The notes beneath the pieces were generated by a model that was given only the letters and a program-made list of their open reading frames with translations, searched no databases and was not told the DNA's origin. Shown one piece after another: positions 24,308 through 32,803 of a DNA stretch of 64,000 nucleotides. The stretch's first letter is position 1. Every line of letters begins with the position of its first letter. The stretch comes from Segatella maculosa DSM 19339 = JCM 15638 (GTDB taxonomy: Bacteria > Bacteroidota > Bacteroidia > Bacteroidales > Bacteroidaceae): NCBI RefSeq assembly GCF_000382385.1, contig NZ_KB908327.1:55367-119366 (forward strand), given 5' to 3'. Both the position numbers and the translations under genes were made by a program.

Positions 24308-25741
24308 CTAAAAGTTCTGATAGATAAACTGTCCATCGCCCGAATGAAAATAAAAGAAAATGGCAAACAACAGCACGACATATACCGACCAACGATACAA
24401 TCTGGGCTTTCCTTGCACGAAAAGCAGGCCAAAGTCACGGCTATGCCCGGCCCATTCCATACAAACAAACATCAAGAGAAGCAGGAAAAACACAGGGGCC
24501 ATCGTAATGGATATGAAGCCGAAGCTGACAGGACGGCCCACATTGACCACAAGACAGCGCAGAATGTCGAAAGCTTGGGCAAGAGAATCGGAACGAAAGA
24601 ATATCCAACAAAGCGTAATTCCGCCAAATACCAACAACATGTGGCCTATATTGACGGCATTCAACTGTAAAGGAGTACTCTTCCAACGGGCTTTACTACC
24701 GGCATTCAGCAACAACGGAATGAACAATACGCCGCACAGAAAGCCCCAAACAACGAAAGTCCAGTTGGCACCGTGCCAAAGTCCGCAGAGCGTAAAGACA
24801 ATAAGCGTGTTGAAAATCGTGCGACGTGTGCCCTTACGGTTGCCTCCCAAAGGGATATACAAGTACTCCGTGAACCACGATGTCAGCGAGATATGCCAGC
24901 CTCGCCAGAACTCTGACACCGTACGGCTGAAATATGGGAAGCTAAAGTTGCGCATCATGCGAATACCAAAAAGCTTACCCGTGCCGATAGCAATGTCAGA
25001 ATAGCCCGAAAAGTCCGTATAAATCTGTATTGAATAGGCTATCGCACCCACCAGAATAACAAGTGAATTCTGCTGATCGTAGCTACTCCACACTGCTCCC
25101 ACAATGACATTCAGGTTGTCGGCTATGACTAATTTCTTGAAATAGCCGTAGAGCATCTGCCGTAAGCCCTCTGTGAAGAGGCCTGAGTCGAAGATACCGA
25201 TTGATGACAACTGTGGTATAAAGTTCCGGGCGCGGTCTATCGGTCCTGCTACCAAATGGGGAAAGAAACCGACATAGACCGAAAAGTCGAGCAATGTCGG
25301 CGTTTTCGTGATGGTTTTCCTATAACAGTCAATCACATAACTGACCGACATGAAAAGATAGAAGCTGAGTCCAATCGGCAGCAACAACCGGAATGTAGGC
25401 CCCTGTTGCCCGAAAACAGAGGCAAAACTGCCGGCAAAGAATGTCAGATACTTGAAAATGAAGAGAAGGACGATGCACACTGCTACATAGCCTATCACAA
25501 TCGGTCTGCCACGTCGCGGGCGTTCTCCCTCGAACTTCAAGAGATACGCCCCACATACGTATGCACTGACCGTGGCCAACAACAGAAACACAGGGAAACG
25601 CCAATCAAGCAAGCCATAGAATCCATAGCTTGCCACCAACAACACGACCTTCCGCAGCGTCTGCCACCTTGAAGGAAAGCTCCAAAACAGGGCGCAAAGC
25701 CCTACGAGACACACCAAAAACAATAAAGATTCGAACTGCAT
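24308..25741 (-). CDS. MBOAT-family O-acyltransferase (second copy)
   Basis: The 477-residue membrane protein has the same architecture as the copy at 16182 but clearly different sequence and GC content. Key blocks are YTDFSGYSDIAIGTGKLFG, FWRGWHISLTSWFTEYLYI and CGLWHGANWTFVVWGFLCG with the catalytic histidine. It is the first gene after a gap holding repeat array F1, and its product is expected to pass acyl groups to the SGNH protein encoded next. Confidence 0.9.
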   Translation of the reverse strand: MQFESLLFLVCLVGLCALFWSFPSRWQTLRKVVLLVASYGFYGLLDWRFPVFLLLATVSAYVCGAYLLKFEGERPRRGRPIVIGYVAVCIVLLFIFKYLTFFAGSFASVFGQQGPTFRLLLPIGLSFYLFMSVSYVIDCYRKTITKTPTLLDFSVYVGFFPHLVAGPIDRARNFIPQLSSIGIFDSGLFTEGLRQMLYGYFKKLVIADNLNVIVGAVWSSYDQQNSLVILVGAIAYSIQIYTDFSGYSDIAIGTGKLFGIRMMRNFSFPYFSRTVSEFWRGWHISLTSWFTEYLYIPLGGNRKGTRRTIFNTLIVFTLCGLWHGANWTFVVWGFLCGVLFIPLLLNAGSKARWKSTPLQLNAVNIGHMLLVFGGITLCWIFFRSDSLAQAFDILRCLVVNVGRPVSFGFISITMAPVFFLLLLMFVCMEWAGHSRDFGLLFVQGKPRLYRWSVYVVLLFAIFFYFHSGDGQFIYQNF

Positions 25742-25839
25742 CTCTTAAACTAAACAAATATTTTCTTCTTCTACGTGGCTCATATCATTCACGGCTGAAA
25801 CAAGATAATGACACAATGTTGTCTTCTCCGAATACCGAA

Positions 25840-25936
25840 CTGATTGACAATGTGTTACAATATCAGCCGTTTTACCCTGTAACATCAGCCATTTTACCTC
25901 GCAATATGATTGCTATAGAGTGGTAAAATGGCTGAT
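25840..25936. repeat. Element F1: 22-bp units plus inverted copy (ATCAGCCATTTTACC)
   Basis: Units at 25862 (ATCAGCCGTTTTACC) and 25884 (ATCAGCCATTTTACC) are 22 bp apart, with a degenerate one at 25840. An inverted copy GGTAAAATGGCTGAT (25922-25936) makes a perfect 15-bp stem with the unit at 25884. A small inner stem GCAAT/ATTGC lies in the loop. A clearly related element, F2, occurs at 41259-41355. It occupies the gap between the EpsG and MBOAT genes. Confidence 0.85.
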
Positions 25937-25967
25937 AATACAACACCATATTATAGCGTACAACCTT

Positions 25968-27161
25968 TTACCTATAAAACTTATCTTTATCATATTTGAA
26001 ATCGTATTCATAGTTTTCAAATATCTGATCATTCTCACGATGGCCATTCGTCAAGAATGTCTTGTAGGGATACAAAAGCTGTAAGCCACCTTCTCCCCAA
26101 CCTTTCAATATCCGAAAATACAAATAAAAACTCAATAGGAGAAGAAAAGCGTGATAACCCGTAAAAACGGCTGTACGTATCAAGAGACCGTTCTCTATTC
26201 GGCCTTTGTAAACGGCAATATTACTTAGCGTCGCAACAACACCTATCGCATAATACCAACTCATTCGCCCTCCATTTTCTGAACGTACAAAAAGCAATAA
26301 AATTGCACAAAATAGTAATGAGACATTCAACAACACAATGTCCTTCTTTGTATCTGGTATGAAATCATAGTTCTGTAGAATAATATAGACGAAAAATACG
26401 GCTTCTACAAGATAGCCAAAACGAAAATTCTCTTCACTTATGGACAAAGTTGCAGCACGTTCACTATCAAATGTGTCACCATACGAATCATAGAGAAAAG
26501 ACGATATTCCAAAAATTCCTAATAACAGACATATTCCTAAGATAAACAATACGGAATTGATTGTCATTTTTTTGTGTGGTATAAAATACACAGGGAACAA
26601 TATCAATGCAGAGTTGTGCATGGAAAAAGCTATCAATATGATCAATGCAAACTTCCAAAAACTCCTGTCGTAGATATATCTAATGCCCAACCACGCTATG
26701 CTGATTCCCAACATCTGTCTAAGATAAGTGAATGTAAAGAAGAACATGATCCCCATAAAGACAATGAGAGCCAATATATTGTTTTTTGCATACTGACGAA
26801 TGGAAATATACAACAGAACGTAAATAATTACCGTGAGAATCAGAATAAAAATATATCGGTTACTCGTGAGAAAAGAAATTAAGACATTCAACCATCCGAA
26901 CCCTTTTTCACCGGGCCACTGTCGGAAAATCCCACACTCCTTCAGATAATCAGGTGTTGCCGTCTTTCCAACATCTGCCACCTGATCAAAAAACTCTGAG
27001 TAAATATAACGATCATACCCCCCCAACATATCAGACAAGCCGACAAAAAGAGCTACAGCCATCATGATGATAAAAAACAACTTGTTGTTGCAACCTCCAT
27101 GACGTGCAGTGAGCAGATAGATACCTACGAGCGTAAAGAAAATTAAGAGATAGATTAACAT
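25968..27161 (-). CDS. EpsG-family O-antigen/capsule polymerase (Wzy-like)
   Basis: The 397-residue protein is almost entirely hydrophobic, with about ten to twelve segments (YLLIFFTLVGIYLLTA, FFIIMMAVALFVGLSDML, FILILTVIIYVLLYISI and others). It has the EpsG-type regions KGFGWLNVLISFLTSNRY and FFTFTYLRQMLGISIAW. The expected role is to join lipid-linked repeat units on the periplasmic side, working with the flippase encoded at 32793. It is the only polymerase candidate in the locus. No Wzz or Wza homologue is seen in the window. Confidence 0.83.
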   Translation of the reverse strand: MLIYLLIFFTLVGIYLLTARHGGCNNKLFFIIMMAVALFVGLSDMLGGYDRYIYSEFFDQVADVGKTATPDYLKECGIFRQWPGEKGFGWLNVLISFLTSNRYIFILILTVIIYVLLYISIRQYAKNNILALIVFMGIMFFFTFTYLRQMLGISIAWLGIRYIYDRSFWKFALIILIAFSMHNSALILFPVYFIPHKKMTINSVLFILGICLLLGIFGISSFLYDSYGDTFDSERAATLSISEENFRFGYLVEAVFFVYIILQNYDFIPDTKKDIVLLNVSLLFCAILLLFVRSENGGRMSWYYAIGVVATLSNIAVYKGRIENGLLIRTAVFTGYHAFLLLLSFYLYFRILKGWGEGGLQLLYPYKTFLTNGHRENDQIFENYEYDFKYDKDKFYR

Positions 27162-27173
27162 TAGAGATGCAGT

Positions 27174-28391
27174 TTAGCAAAGGAAATCTTGTGAAGAAAA
27201 CAGAGATTGAGCTATCAAACGCCGATCATGATACTGCAAGACACTCTCCTGTCCTAATTGAGCCATCTCCTCATAAAGCGTGGGGTTACTAGCAATCCGT
27301 CTGAAAATGTTCAATAACTCTTTGGCCTCATGATAGATAACACACGACACTCCATCTTCAACCGCAATATTTTCTAAGGCATAAGGCGTACCTATTTCTA
27401 GCAGGCCGTTAGCAATCGCATCTAATACCTTTCCTTTTGTTCCTGTACCGATAGACAAAGGATTAATCTGAATGTCATGTTTTGTAATTTCTTCAATATA
27501 ATCTGGTACAAAACTTATCCATTTTACTGACAGACCAGCATTCTTCACTTCTTCGATCTTTTGCTGCCACCCTTTTCCAAGTATCGTCAATTCAAAATGT
27601 TCATTGAGAAAGCATTTATCCTCTTCTTTCAACAGTGCCAATTCGGAAAACAATTCATCAGAAGCTTCAAATGAATATAAATCATATCGTCCAGCCAATA
27701 TAAGGCGAATTTTAGGATGATGGAAATGAATTTCTCTTTTCAAATTCTTCACTTCATAATGGGGATGATGCAAGAAACGTGCATGAATGGATGGGCACAA
27801 ACGTTTTGCAAATTGTACATCATCCTTGCCAACGAAATGATACCATATATTATCACTACTATCATAAGCATGTTCCATCCTATAATACTTTTTATAGTTC
27901 AACACAACCTTAAAATACTCACTGTTATGTGATAAAGTTAGAGGTCGTCCCAATCGACGATACCAATGTAGACAATAACTGTCCGGAACCGTATGTAGAC
28001 GTTTGAACTCCTTGAACTGTGAGAGTATACCAGAGAATTCCTGACAATAGCCCCAAATTAAATCTGGTTGACTTTTTCGAATCTCCGTGACCACGCCCTT
28101 CGGAAGTCGTATATAATAATTGATAGGAAATTTTAAAAGTAGGCGAATAAATGTCAGATGTAGCCGAAACACCAACTTATACCACCAGGGAGGTCTGATA
28201 ACTTTAATCTTAATATCAAGTTCCTTCTCAACTTCACTAATTGTTTCTGCAGAAAGAAGATTCTGATTAAAAGTATAAACAGTGACACCTATACCCGATG
28301 GTCGTTCTATCATCAGGTGATAAGGATGCCCGGAAGGACCACCCATATTTTCCCTGTAAGGGGTGACCGGTGAAATAAAAGTAACTTTCAT
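27174..28391 (-). CDS. Glycosyltransferase, GT4-like (GT-B)
   Basis: From the ATG at 28391 (MKVTFISPVTPYRENMGG) the product is about 405 residues; the start overlaps the fused heptose gene stop as ATGA. The acceptor half has GGPSGHPYHLMIE. The donor half has KIRLILAGRYDLYSFEAS and NPLSIGTGTKGKVLDAIANG, a variant of the GT4 donor loop where the usual EX7E is less clear. Being directly after the heptose gene set, it is a candidate for the heptosyltransferase, but this is only positional inference. Confidence 0.72.
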   Translation of the reverse strand: MKVTFISPVTPYRENMGGPSGHPYHLMIERPSGIGVTVYTFNQNLLSAETISEVEKELDIKIKVIRPPWWYKLVFRLHLTFIRLLLKFPINYYIRLPKGVVTEIRKSQPDLIWGYCQEFSGILSQFKEFKRLHTVPDSYCLHWYRRLGRPLTLSHNSEYFKVVLNYKKYYRMEHAYDSSDNIWYHFVGKDDVQFAKRLCPSIHARFLHHPHYEVKNLKREIHFHHPKIRLILAGRYDLYSFEASDELFSELALLKEEDKCFLNEHFELTILGKGWQQKIEEVKNAGLSVKWISFVPDYIEEITKHDIQINPLSIGTGTKGKVLDAIANGLLEIGTPYALENIAVEDGVSCVIYHEAKELLNIFRRIASNPTLYEEMAQLGQESVLQYHDRRLIAQSLFSSQDFLC

Positions 28392-29704
28392 ACCTCTGTT
28401 TCTCGAAATAGATTGGAAACACACTTCAAAAGGGCTGAAGGCTTGTTAGTTTCTATCAAAAGAGTTTTCTTACAACCGGCATTACGCCCTGCTTCAATAT
28501 CCTGTTGACTATCACCAATCATGACAGACTGACTCAAATCAATATTCAAATCATGTGCAGCACGCAACAAAAGACCAGGCTTAGGTTTCCGACAGTCGCA
28601 ATCAACTTTCAATTCAATGTGTTCCCCTTCAAACCCTTTGTCCGGATGATGCGGACAATAATAAATGGCATCAACGAAAGCACCCTCATAGCCTAACAAT
28701 GTTTCTAACTTGTTGTGAATTTCGTCCAATTCTTCAAACGTACATTCTCCACGCGCAATAACAGGCTGATTACTGACAATAACCGCAAGATAGCCCGACT
28801 TGTTAATCATTCGAATTGCCTCTGCTGCACCGGATATCAGTTCTAACTGATCCGATGAATTCAAGAAACCAATATGCTTATTAATAGTTCCATCACGATC
28901 TAAAAAAACAGCCTTTTGCTTATTTCTCAAATTGCGTGATGCCACTTTGCCTTCCAAAATGTCGGTCTCCGTCTCACGAAAACGTTCAGGTGTCCCCATG
29001 TCCTTAATGTATTCGGGTGTATCATAGGCAAAAATCTTTCCACTATCTATATTGGGACACAAGACATCCCTGTCAAGATCTATTCTCTCCGGAAACTTCT
29101 GTCGTGAGGCTGCATACTTTTCGCGGACTGCATGAAGCAAATAAGGAGAAATGATTTCAATGCCAGCATTGACACGGTTCTTGTAATAACCATGTCTGTC
29201 TTCCTTAACAATCCATGCCGTCACCCGATGAGTTTCCTTAAGAAACCGTCCGCCAACAACAACAGTCTGCTCGGTGACCAAAATACTGCTATCATGCGGA
29301 TGTCCGTTTGGATGTGAAATCAAACTTGCCCAGGAACTATGCTCATGATGGAACTGTATAAAACGGTTAAAGTCGATATCAATCATGATATCACCACACA
29401 TCAGCAAGAAGTCTTCATTCAAATTTGGAATTCGGAATAATGCTCCAGCAGTCCCCAAAGGGTGTTCTTCTGTGAAATAGCTGATTTCAACGTTGAACTT
29501 ACCTCCATCTTCAAAATACGACTTAATCTTATCGCCAAGATGACCCACCACCAAGATGATATCTGTCAACCCACAATCCCTGAGGTTCTCTATTTGCCAC
29601 TGCAAGATTGGCTTACCACTCACTTCTATCATCGGTTTTGGCACATCATTTCTGACGGAAGCGATACGCGTACCCTTTCCACCTGCCATGATAACAACTT
29701 TCAT
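28388..29704 (-). CDS. Fusion: D-glycero-D-manno-heptose-1-P guanylyltransferase (HddC-like) + GmhB phosphatase
   Basis: The 438-residue protein has two domains. Residues 1-235 are a nucleotidyltransferase: VIMAGGKGTRIASVRNDVPK, GDIMIDIDFNRF, and a Lys/Asp-rich core like HddC/RmlA. Residues 263-438 are a HAD-IIIA phosphatase of the GmhB type: VFLDRDGTINKHIGFL, VSNQPVIARGE, the zinc loop CPHHPDKG...CDCRKPKPG and MIGDSQQDIEAG. Together they catalyse two steps of GDP-D-glycero-alpha-D-manno-heptose synthesis (removal of the 7-phosphate and addition of GMP). gmhA and hddA lie next to it, completing the pathway. Confidence 0.85.
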   Translation of the reverse strand: MKVVIMAGGKGTRIASVRNDVPKPMIEVSGKPILQWQIENLRDCGLTDIILVVGHLGDKIKSYFEDGGKFNVEISYFTEEHPLGTAGALFRIPNLNEDFLLMCGDIMIDIDFNRFIQFHHEHSSWASLISHPNGHPHDSSILVTEQTVVVGGRFLKETHRVTAWIVKEDRHGYYKNRVNAGIEIISPYLLHAVREKYAASRQKFPERIDLDRDVLCPNIDSGKIFAYDTPEYIKDMGTPERFRETETDILEGKVASRNLRNKQKAVFLDRDGTINKHIGFLNSSDQLELISGAAEAIRMINKSGYLAVIVSNQPVIARGECTFEELDEIHNKLETLLGYEGAFVDAIYYCPHHPDKGFEGEHIELKVDCDCRKPKPGLLLRAAHDLNIDLSQSVMIGDSQQDIEAGRNAGCKKTLLIETNKPSALLKCVSNLFRETEV

Positions 29705-29708
29705 AGAC

Positions 29709-30356
29709 TCATGCTTTGAAAAAAAAATCTTCTAACATCATGCACAGACAATGATAAACCGGAAGATGCAGTTCTTGTATCTTATAGGTTTCTGTCTCAG
29801 GCACATGAATACAGACATCGCATAACAGTTCTAATTTGTTCTGCTTCGAACCGGTTAAACCAATAAGTGATAATTCCTGCGCCTTAGCTGCGACGGCTGC
29901 ATACAATACATTCTGGCTATTTCCAGATGTAGAAATGCCAAGGAAACAATCTCCCACCTGACCATACCCATATACTTGCTGAGCAAAGACCAACGCAGGC
30001 ACACAGTCATTCATGTAAGCTGTAGACAAAGCCGTTTGGGCTGTCAGCGCAATAGCAGGCAAAGCTCCCTGCAGATGCTCAGCAAGTACGCTTCCCATCT
30101 CAGAATCTACACTTTTATAATGCGATGCCCTATCTTCTGACATTCTTCGACTAAGCATAAAACTCTTCATCAGTTCACCAACAATATGTTCAGAGTCAGC
30201 AGCTGACCCACCATTACCACAGACAATCAGTTTATTACCACTCGAATAGCATTCTTTCAGTAGCTCATAGGCCTTAATAATTTCATCTCTACATACACTC
30301 AGCTTTGAATAATTCCGAACAAGTTTGTCTACATGAATATATATATCTTTTTCCAT
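29709..30356 (-). CDS. gmhA: Sedoheptulose-7-phosphate isomerase
   Basis: The 215-residue SIS-domain protein has LIVCGNGGSAADSEHIVGEL (phosphosugar-binding loop and catalytic Glu region) and CFLGISTSGNSQNVLYAAV, both typical of GmhA. It converts sedoheptulose 7-phosphate to D-glycero-D-manno-heptose 7-phosphate, the first step of heptose synthesis. It lies between the hddA kinase gene (14 nt upstream) and the HddC-GmhB fusion (4 nt downstream). Confidence 0.9.
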   Translation of the reverse strand: MEKDIYIHVDKLVRNYSKLSVCRDEIIKAYELLKECYSSGNKLIVCGNGGSAADSEHIVGELMKSFMLSRRMSEDRASHYKSVDSEMGSVLAEHLQGALPAIALTAQTALSTAYMNDCVPALVFAQQVYGYGQVGDCFLGISTSGNSQNVLYAAVAAKAQELSLIGLTGSKQNKLELLCDVCIHVPETETYKIQELHLPVYHCLCMMLEDFFFKA

Positions 30357-30370
30357 AGGTGTTTAACATT

Positions 30371-31420
30371 TTAAAAACGTTTCACTTCATCCTGAGAATA
30401 AATGCGCCAACCATGAGCACCACTATCGGTAAACGAGAATGGAACAACAAACCCTTCCAACTTAGATAAGGCCTTTTCTACAGCTTTTTTCTTTGTTGGA
30501 TCAACGATAAACATGGTAAAGCCTCCACCACCGGCACCACTTACCTTTCCGGCCAAGGCCCCTTCATGTTGAGCAACTTTCATAGCCTCCTCAATAACTG
30601 GGCTTGTCACATGGGCAGATTGCTTTTTCTTGTTTTCCCAAGCCGTTCTCAGCAGCCGTGCCATCGCTACAATATCACCTTTCAGCAAAACTTGCTTCAT
30701 ATCACTCGCACCTTGTTTAATTTTATGCATGGCTTGAATGATATCTTCTTTTTGAGATGATGTGTTTCTTTTCTGTTCGTCAATAATCTTTGCACTGCTT
30801 CGACTTGCTCCTGTATAGTACAAAATTGTTGAAGCTTCAAGTTCATCAACTATCCAGCGTTTGATTTTCAATGGATTAACAATAACGATATCATTTGACA
30901 AAAACTCCATATAATTGAAACCACCGAAAGCCGCAGCATATTGATCCTGCTTTCCTCCCGACAACAGGAGATCAACGCGTTCAATCTCATAGGCTAAACG
31001 AGAAATCTCATAATCACCCAGGGGTAATGACAACCACTCAACAAAAGCCTTTAAGATACAAACAACCATGGTTGAAGATGTTCCCAACCCAGAGCCGGCA
31101 GGAGCATCATTGTAGGTCGTTATCTTGAATGACAATGGTGATAGGCCAAAATCTTTCACAATCCGATTGTACACGCCTTTGATCAGCGTCGCTTTGCCAT
31201 CAATCACTAATTCCCTTGCTGATGAAAATGAAGCCACATAATCATTGTCATAGGAATAGATGACAATCTGCTTATTCTCCGTTACTTCTATCGTGCAATA
31301 TGCATAAAGATTAATGGTTGCATTCAACACCAAACCTCCGTATATATCGCTGTACGGAGACACATCCGATCCTCCTCCAGCAAGTCCTAATCGCAAAGGC
31401 GCTTTACTACGTATAATCAT
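30371..31420 (-). CDS. hddA: D-glycero-alpha-D-manno-heptose-7-phosphate kinase (GHMP family)
   Basis: The 349-residue GHMP kinase starts MIIRSKAPLRLGLAGGGSDV, has the ATP loop PAGSGLGTSSTMVVCIL (about 106-122) and ends with GKVSGAGGGGFTMFIVD, the third GHMP motif. HddA phosphorylates heptose 7-phosphate at C1 in the alpha configuration, leading to GDP-heptose (rather than the beta/ADP route to LPS core heptose). The neighbours gmhA and HddC-GmhB support this over a galactokinase-like or fucokinase-like identity. Confidence 0.88.
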   Translation of the reverse strand: MIIRSKAPLRLGLAGGGSDVSPYSDIYGGLVLNATINLYAYCTIEVTENKQIVIYSYDNDYVASFSSARELVIDGKATLIKGVYNRIVKDFGLSPLSFKITTYNDAPAGSGLGTSSTMVVCILKAFVEWLSLPLGDYEISRLAYEIERVDLLLSGGKQDQYAAAFGGFNYMEFLSNDIVIVNPLKIKRWIVDELEASTILYYTGASRSSAKIIDEQKRNTSSQKEDIIQAMHKIKQGASDMKQVLLKGDIVAMARLLRTAWENKKKQSAHVTSPVIEEAMKVAQHEGALAGKVSGAGGGGFTMFIVDPTKKKAVEKALSKLEGFVVPFSFTDSGAHGWRIYSQDEVKRF

Positions 31421-31504
31421 CTGCTGTTTTTCCTTTAAAAATGAAACTTCAATATATTTTCAATGCGATAAGATTCTAAAAAACAAATAAAACAGATTAT
31501 TCTC

Positions 31505-31800
31505 TCATAATATTTTATATGTAAAACTCAGATTGCTCCCAAATATCAAACGAAACTTATAATAGCTATAGGCAAATATTATGTCATTGGTTCCATATGC
31601 TTCTTCAATATATAGATGATTTTTCATTCCATATCTTTTTTGGCTGTATTACCAGAACTCTCCACTTCAAGATGAATGATTTTAGGGGCATTCATAAACA
31701 TACATTTATAACCTTTTTGCATCATACGACATTGCAACACTCCCTTCTCACCATAGAGGACAAAAAGATCTTCCAACTACATATAGAAACAAACTCATGT
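31505..31800 (-). pseudogene. Remnant of a family 2 glycosyltransferase (C-terminal part, frameshifted)
   Basis: The 400-bp gap between hddA and the next GT2 gene has no intact gene. Translated on the minus strand it gives, from about 31776 to 31624, LEDLFVLYGEKGVLQ then CRMMQKGYKCMFMNAPKIIH and LEVESSG, the typical C-terminal region of a rhamnosyltransferase-type GT2. A stop codon precedes it and a frame change follows, after which the reading continues as NHLYIEEAYGTNDIIFAYSY down to a stop at 31505. The N-terminal two thirds are gone. It records an earlier version or rearrangement of the locus. Confidence 0.6.
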
Positions 31801-31819
31801 TTATGTTTCAAAAGACCAT

Positions 31820-32803
31820 CTATTTCCCCTTAAACAATATTCGTAAAATTCTTTTATTTATTCTTTTTACAGATAACCAAATTGCTTTCAAAATATAAAA
31901 ATAAAAATAAAGTTGTCTGCCATACCACTTAAAAAGAATATGCCAAGCTCCATCTATATAATACCCTCCTCTCAGACCTTTTTTTTCATTTTTCTTTTTT
32001 AGTTGTCTGCGTAAAATAAGTAACTCAGCAATGTGAAACTTTATATATTTTCTACAAGTATTTTTTTTAACTTCCTCAAAACATTTATGAGTAATTGATC
32101 CTTTTCTTACAAATTGATGCCATAAATTAAACTGATTATCAACAAAAACCTTAAAAAAATTATACCCTCCATTTGTGTTATATAAAGGTTCCTCTAGCAT
32201 CTTATCATAAATCATGACACTTTTATCGTGTGCGATAGCTGATTCTATAAAAAAGGGAATTTGCATCAAATACGAATGAAGTAACTTATCATTGACATTT
32301 ACTTTTGATACATCTTCAGATTGGAAAACATTTGCACTTATAAAAGTAATCCAATAAGAAACACTTGCCAAAAATACGTTTACATTACTATAAACTTCAA
32401 AACCTGATTTCTGAGACGAGTCCATTACAAAATGTATCAATCCATAATCGTCCTCCTTTATAATATTCAAAAGATATGAAATTGCACCTCTGCTTACAGG
32501 ATCATCGTCACTAAGAAGCCAAACATATTTTCCATGTACAGCTTGAAAACACTTCAAAAAATTTCTGTCTGGACCTAAATTCCTTTCATTACAATGATAT
32601 TCAATATGAATATCCGGATTGACAAAACGCTGGACAATCTCTCTTGTATTATCAGTTGAAGCATTGTCCGAAATGAATAACGAAACTAAATCTTTATTCT
32701 CAAGTTCAGCAATTTGATTAACAATTCTCTTTAGCGTTACTTCCAATATTCCCGCTCGATTATACGTCGGAATACAAATACTCAATAAAGGCTTATTCTC
32801 CAT
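31820..32803 (-). CDS. Family 2 glycosyltransferase
   Basis: The 327-residue enzyme begins PLLSICIPTYNRAGILEVTL, with FISDNASTDNTREIV (about 44-58) and KYVWLLSDDDPVSRGAI (the DxD segment, about 92-108). The C-terminal hundred residues are very basic and AT-rich in coding (RRQLKKKNEKKGLRGG, KRINKRILRILFKGK), suggesting membrane attachment. It overlaps the flippase gene by 11 nt. Its strongly AT-rich composition contrasts with the locus ends and suggests foreign origin. Confidence 0.86.
   Translation of the reverse strand: MENKPLLSICIPTYNRAGILEVTLKRIVNQIAELENKDLVSLFISDNASTDNTREIVQRFVNPDIHIEYHCNERNLGPDRNFLKCFQAVHGKYVWLLSDDDPVSRGAISYLLNIIKEDDYGLIHFVMDSSQKSGFEVYSNVNVFLASVSYWITFISANVFQSEDVSKVNVNDKLLHSYLMQIPFFIESAIAHDKSVMIYDKMLEEPLYNTNGGYNFFKVFVDNQFNLWHQFVRKGSITHKCFEEVKKNTCRKYIKFHIAELLILRRQLKKKNEKKGLRGGYYIDGAWHILFKWYGRQLYFYFYILKAIWLSVKRINKRILRILFKGK

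Noticed and set aside
31597..31833. 78-codon plus-strand frame in the gap before hddA
   Set aside because: It is antisense to the GT2 remnant, has no recognisable motif and no promoter.
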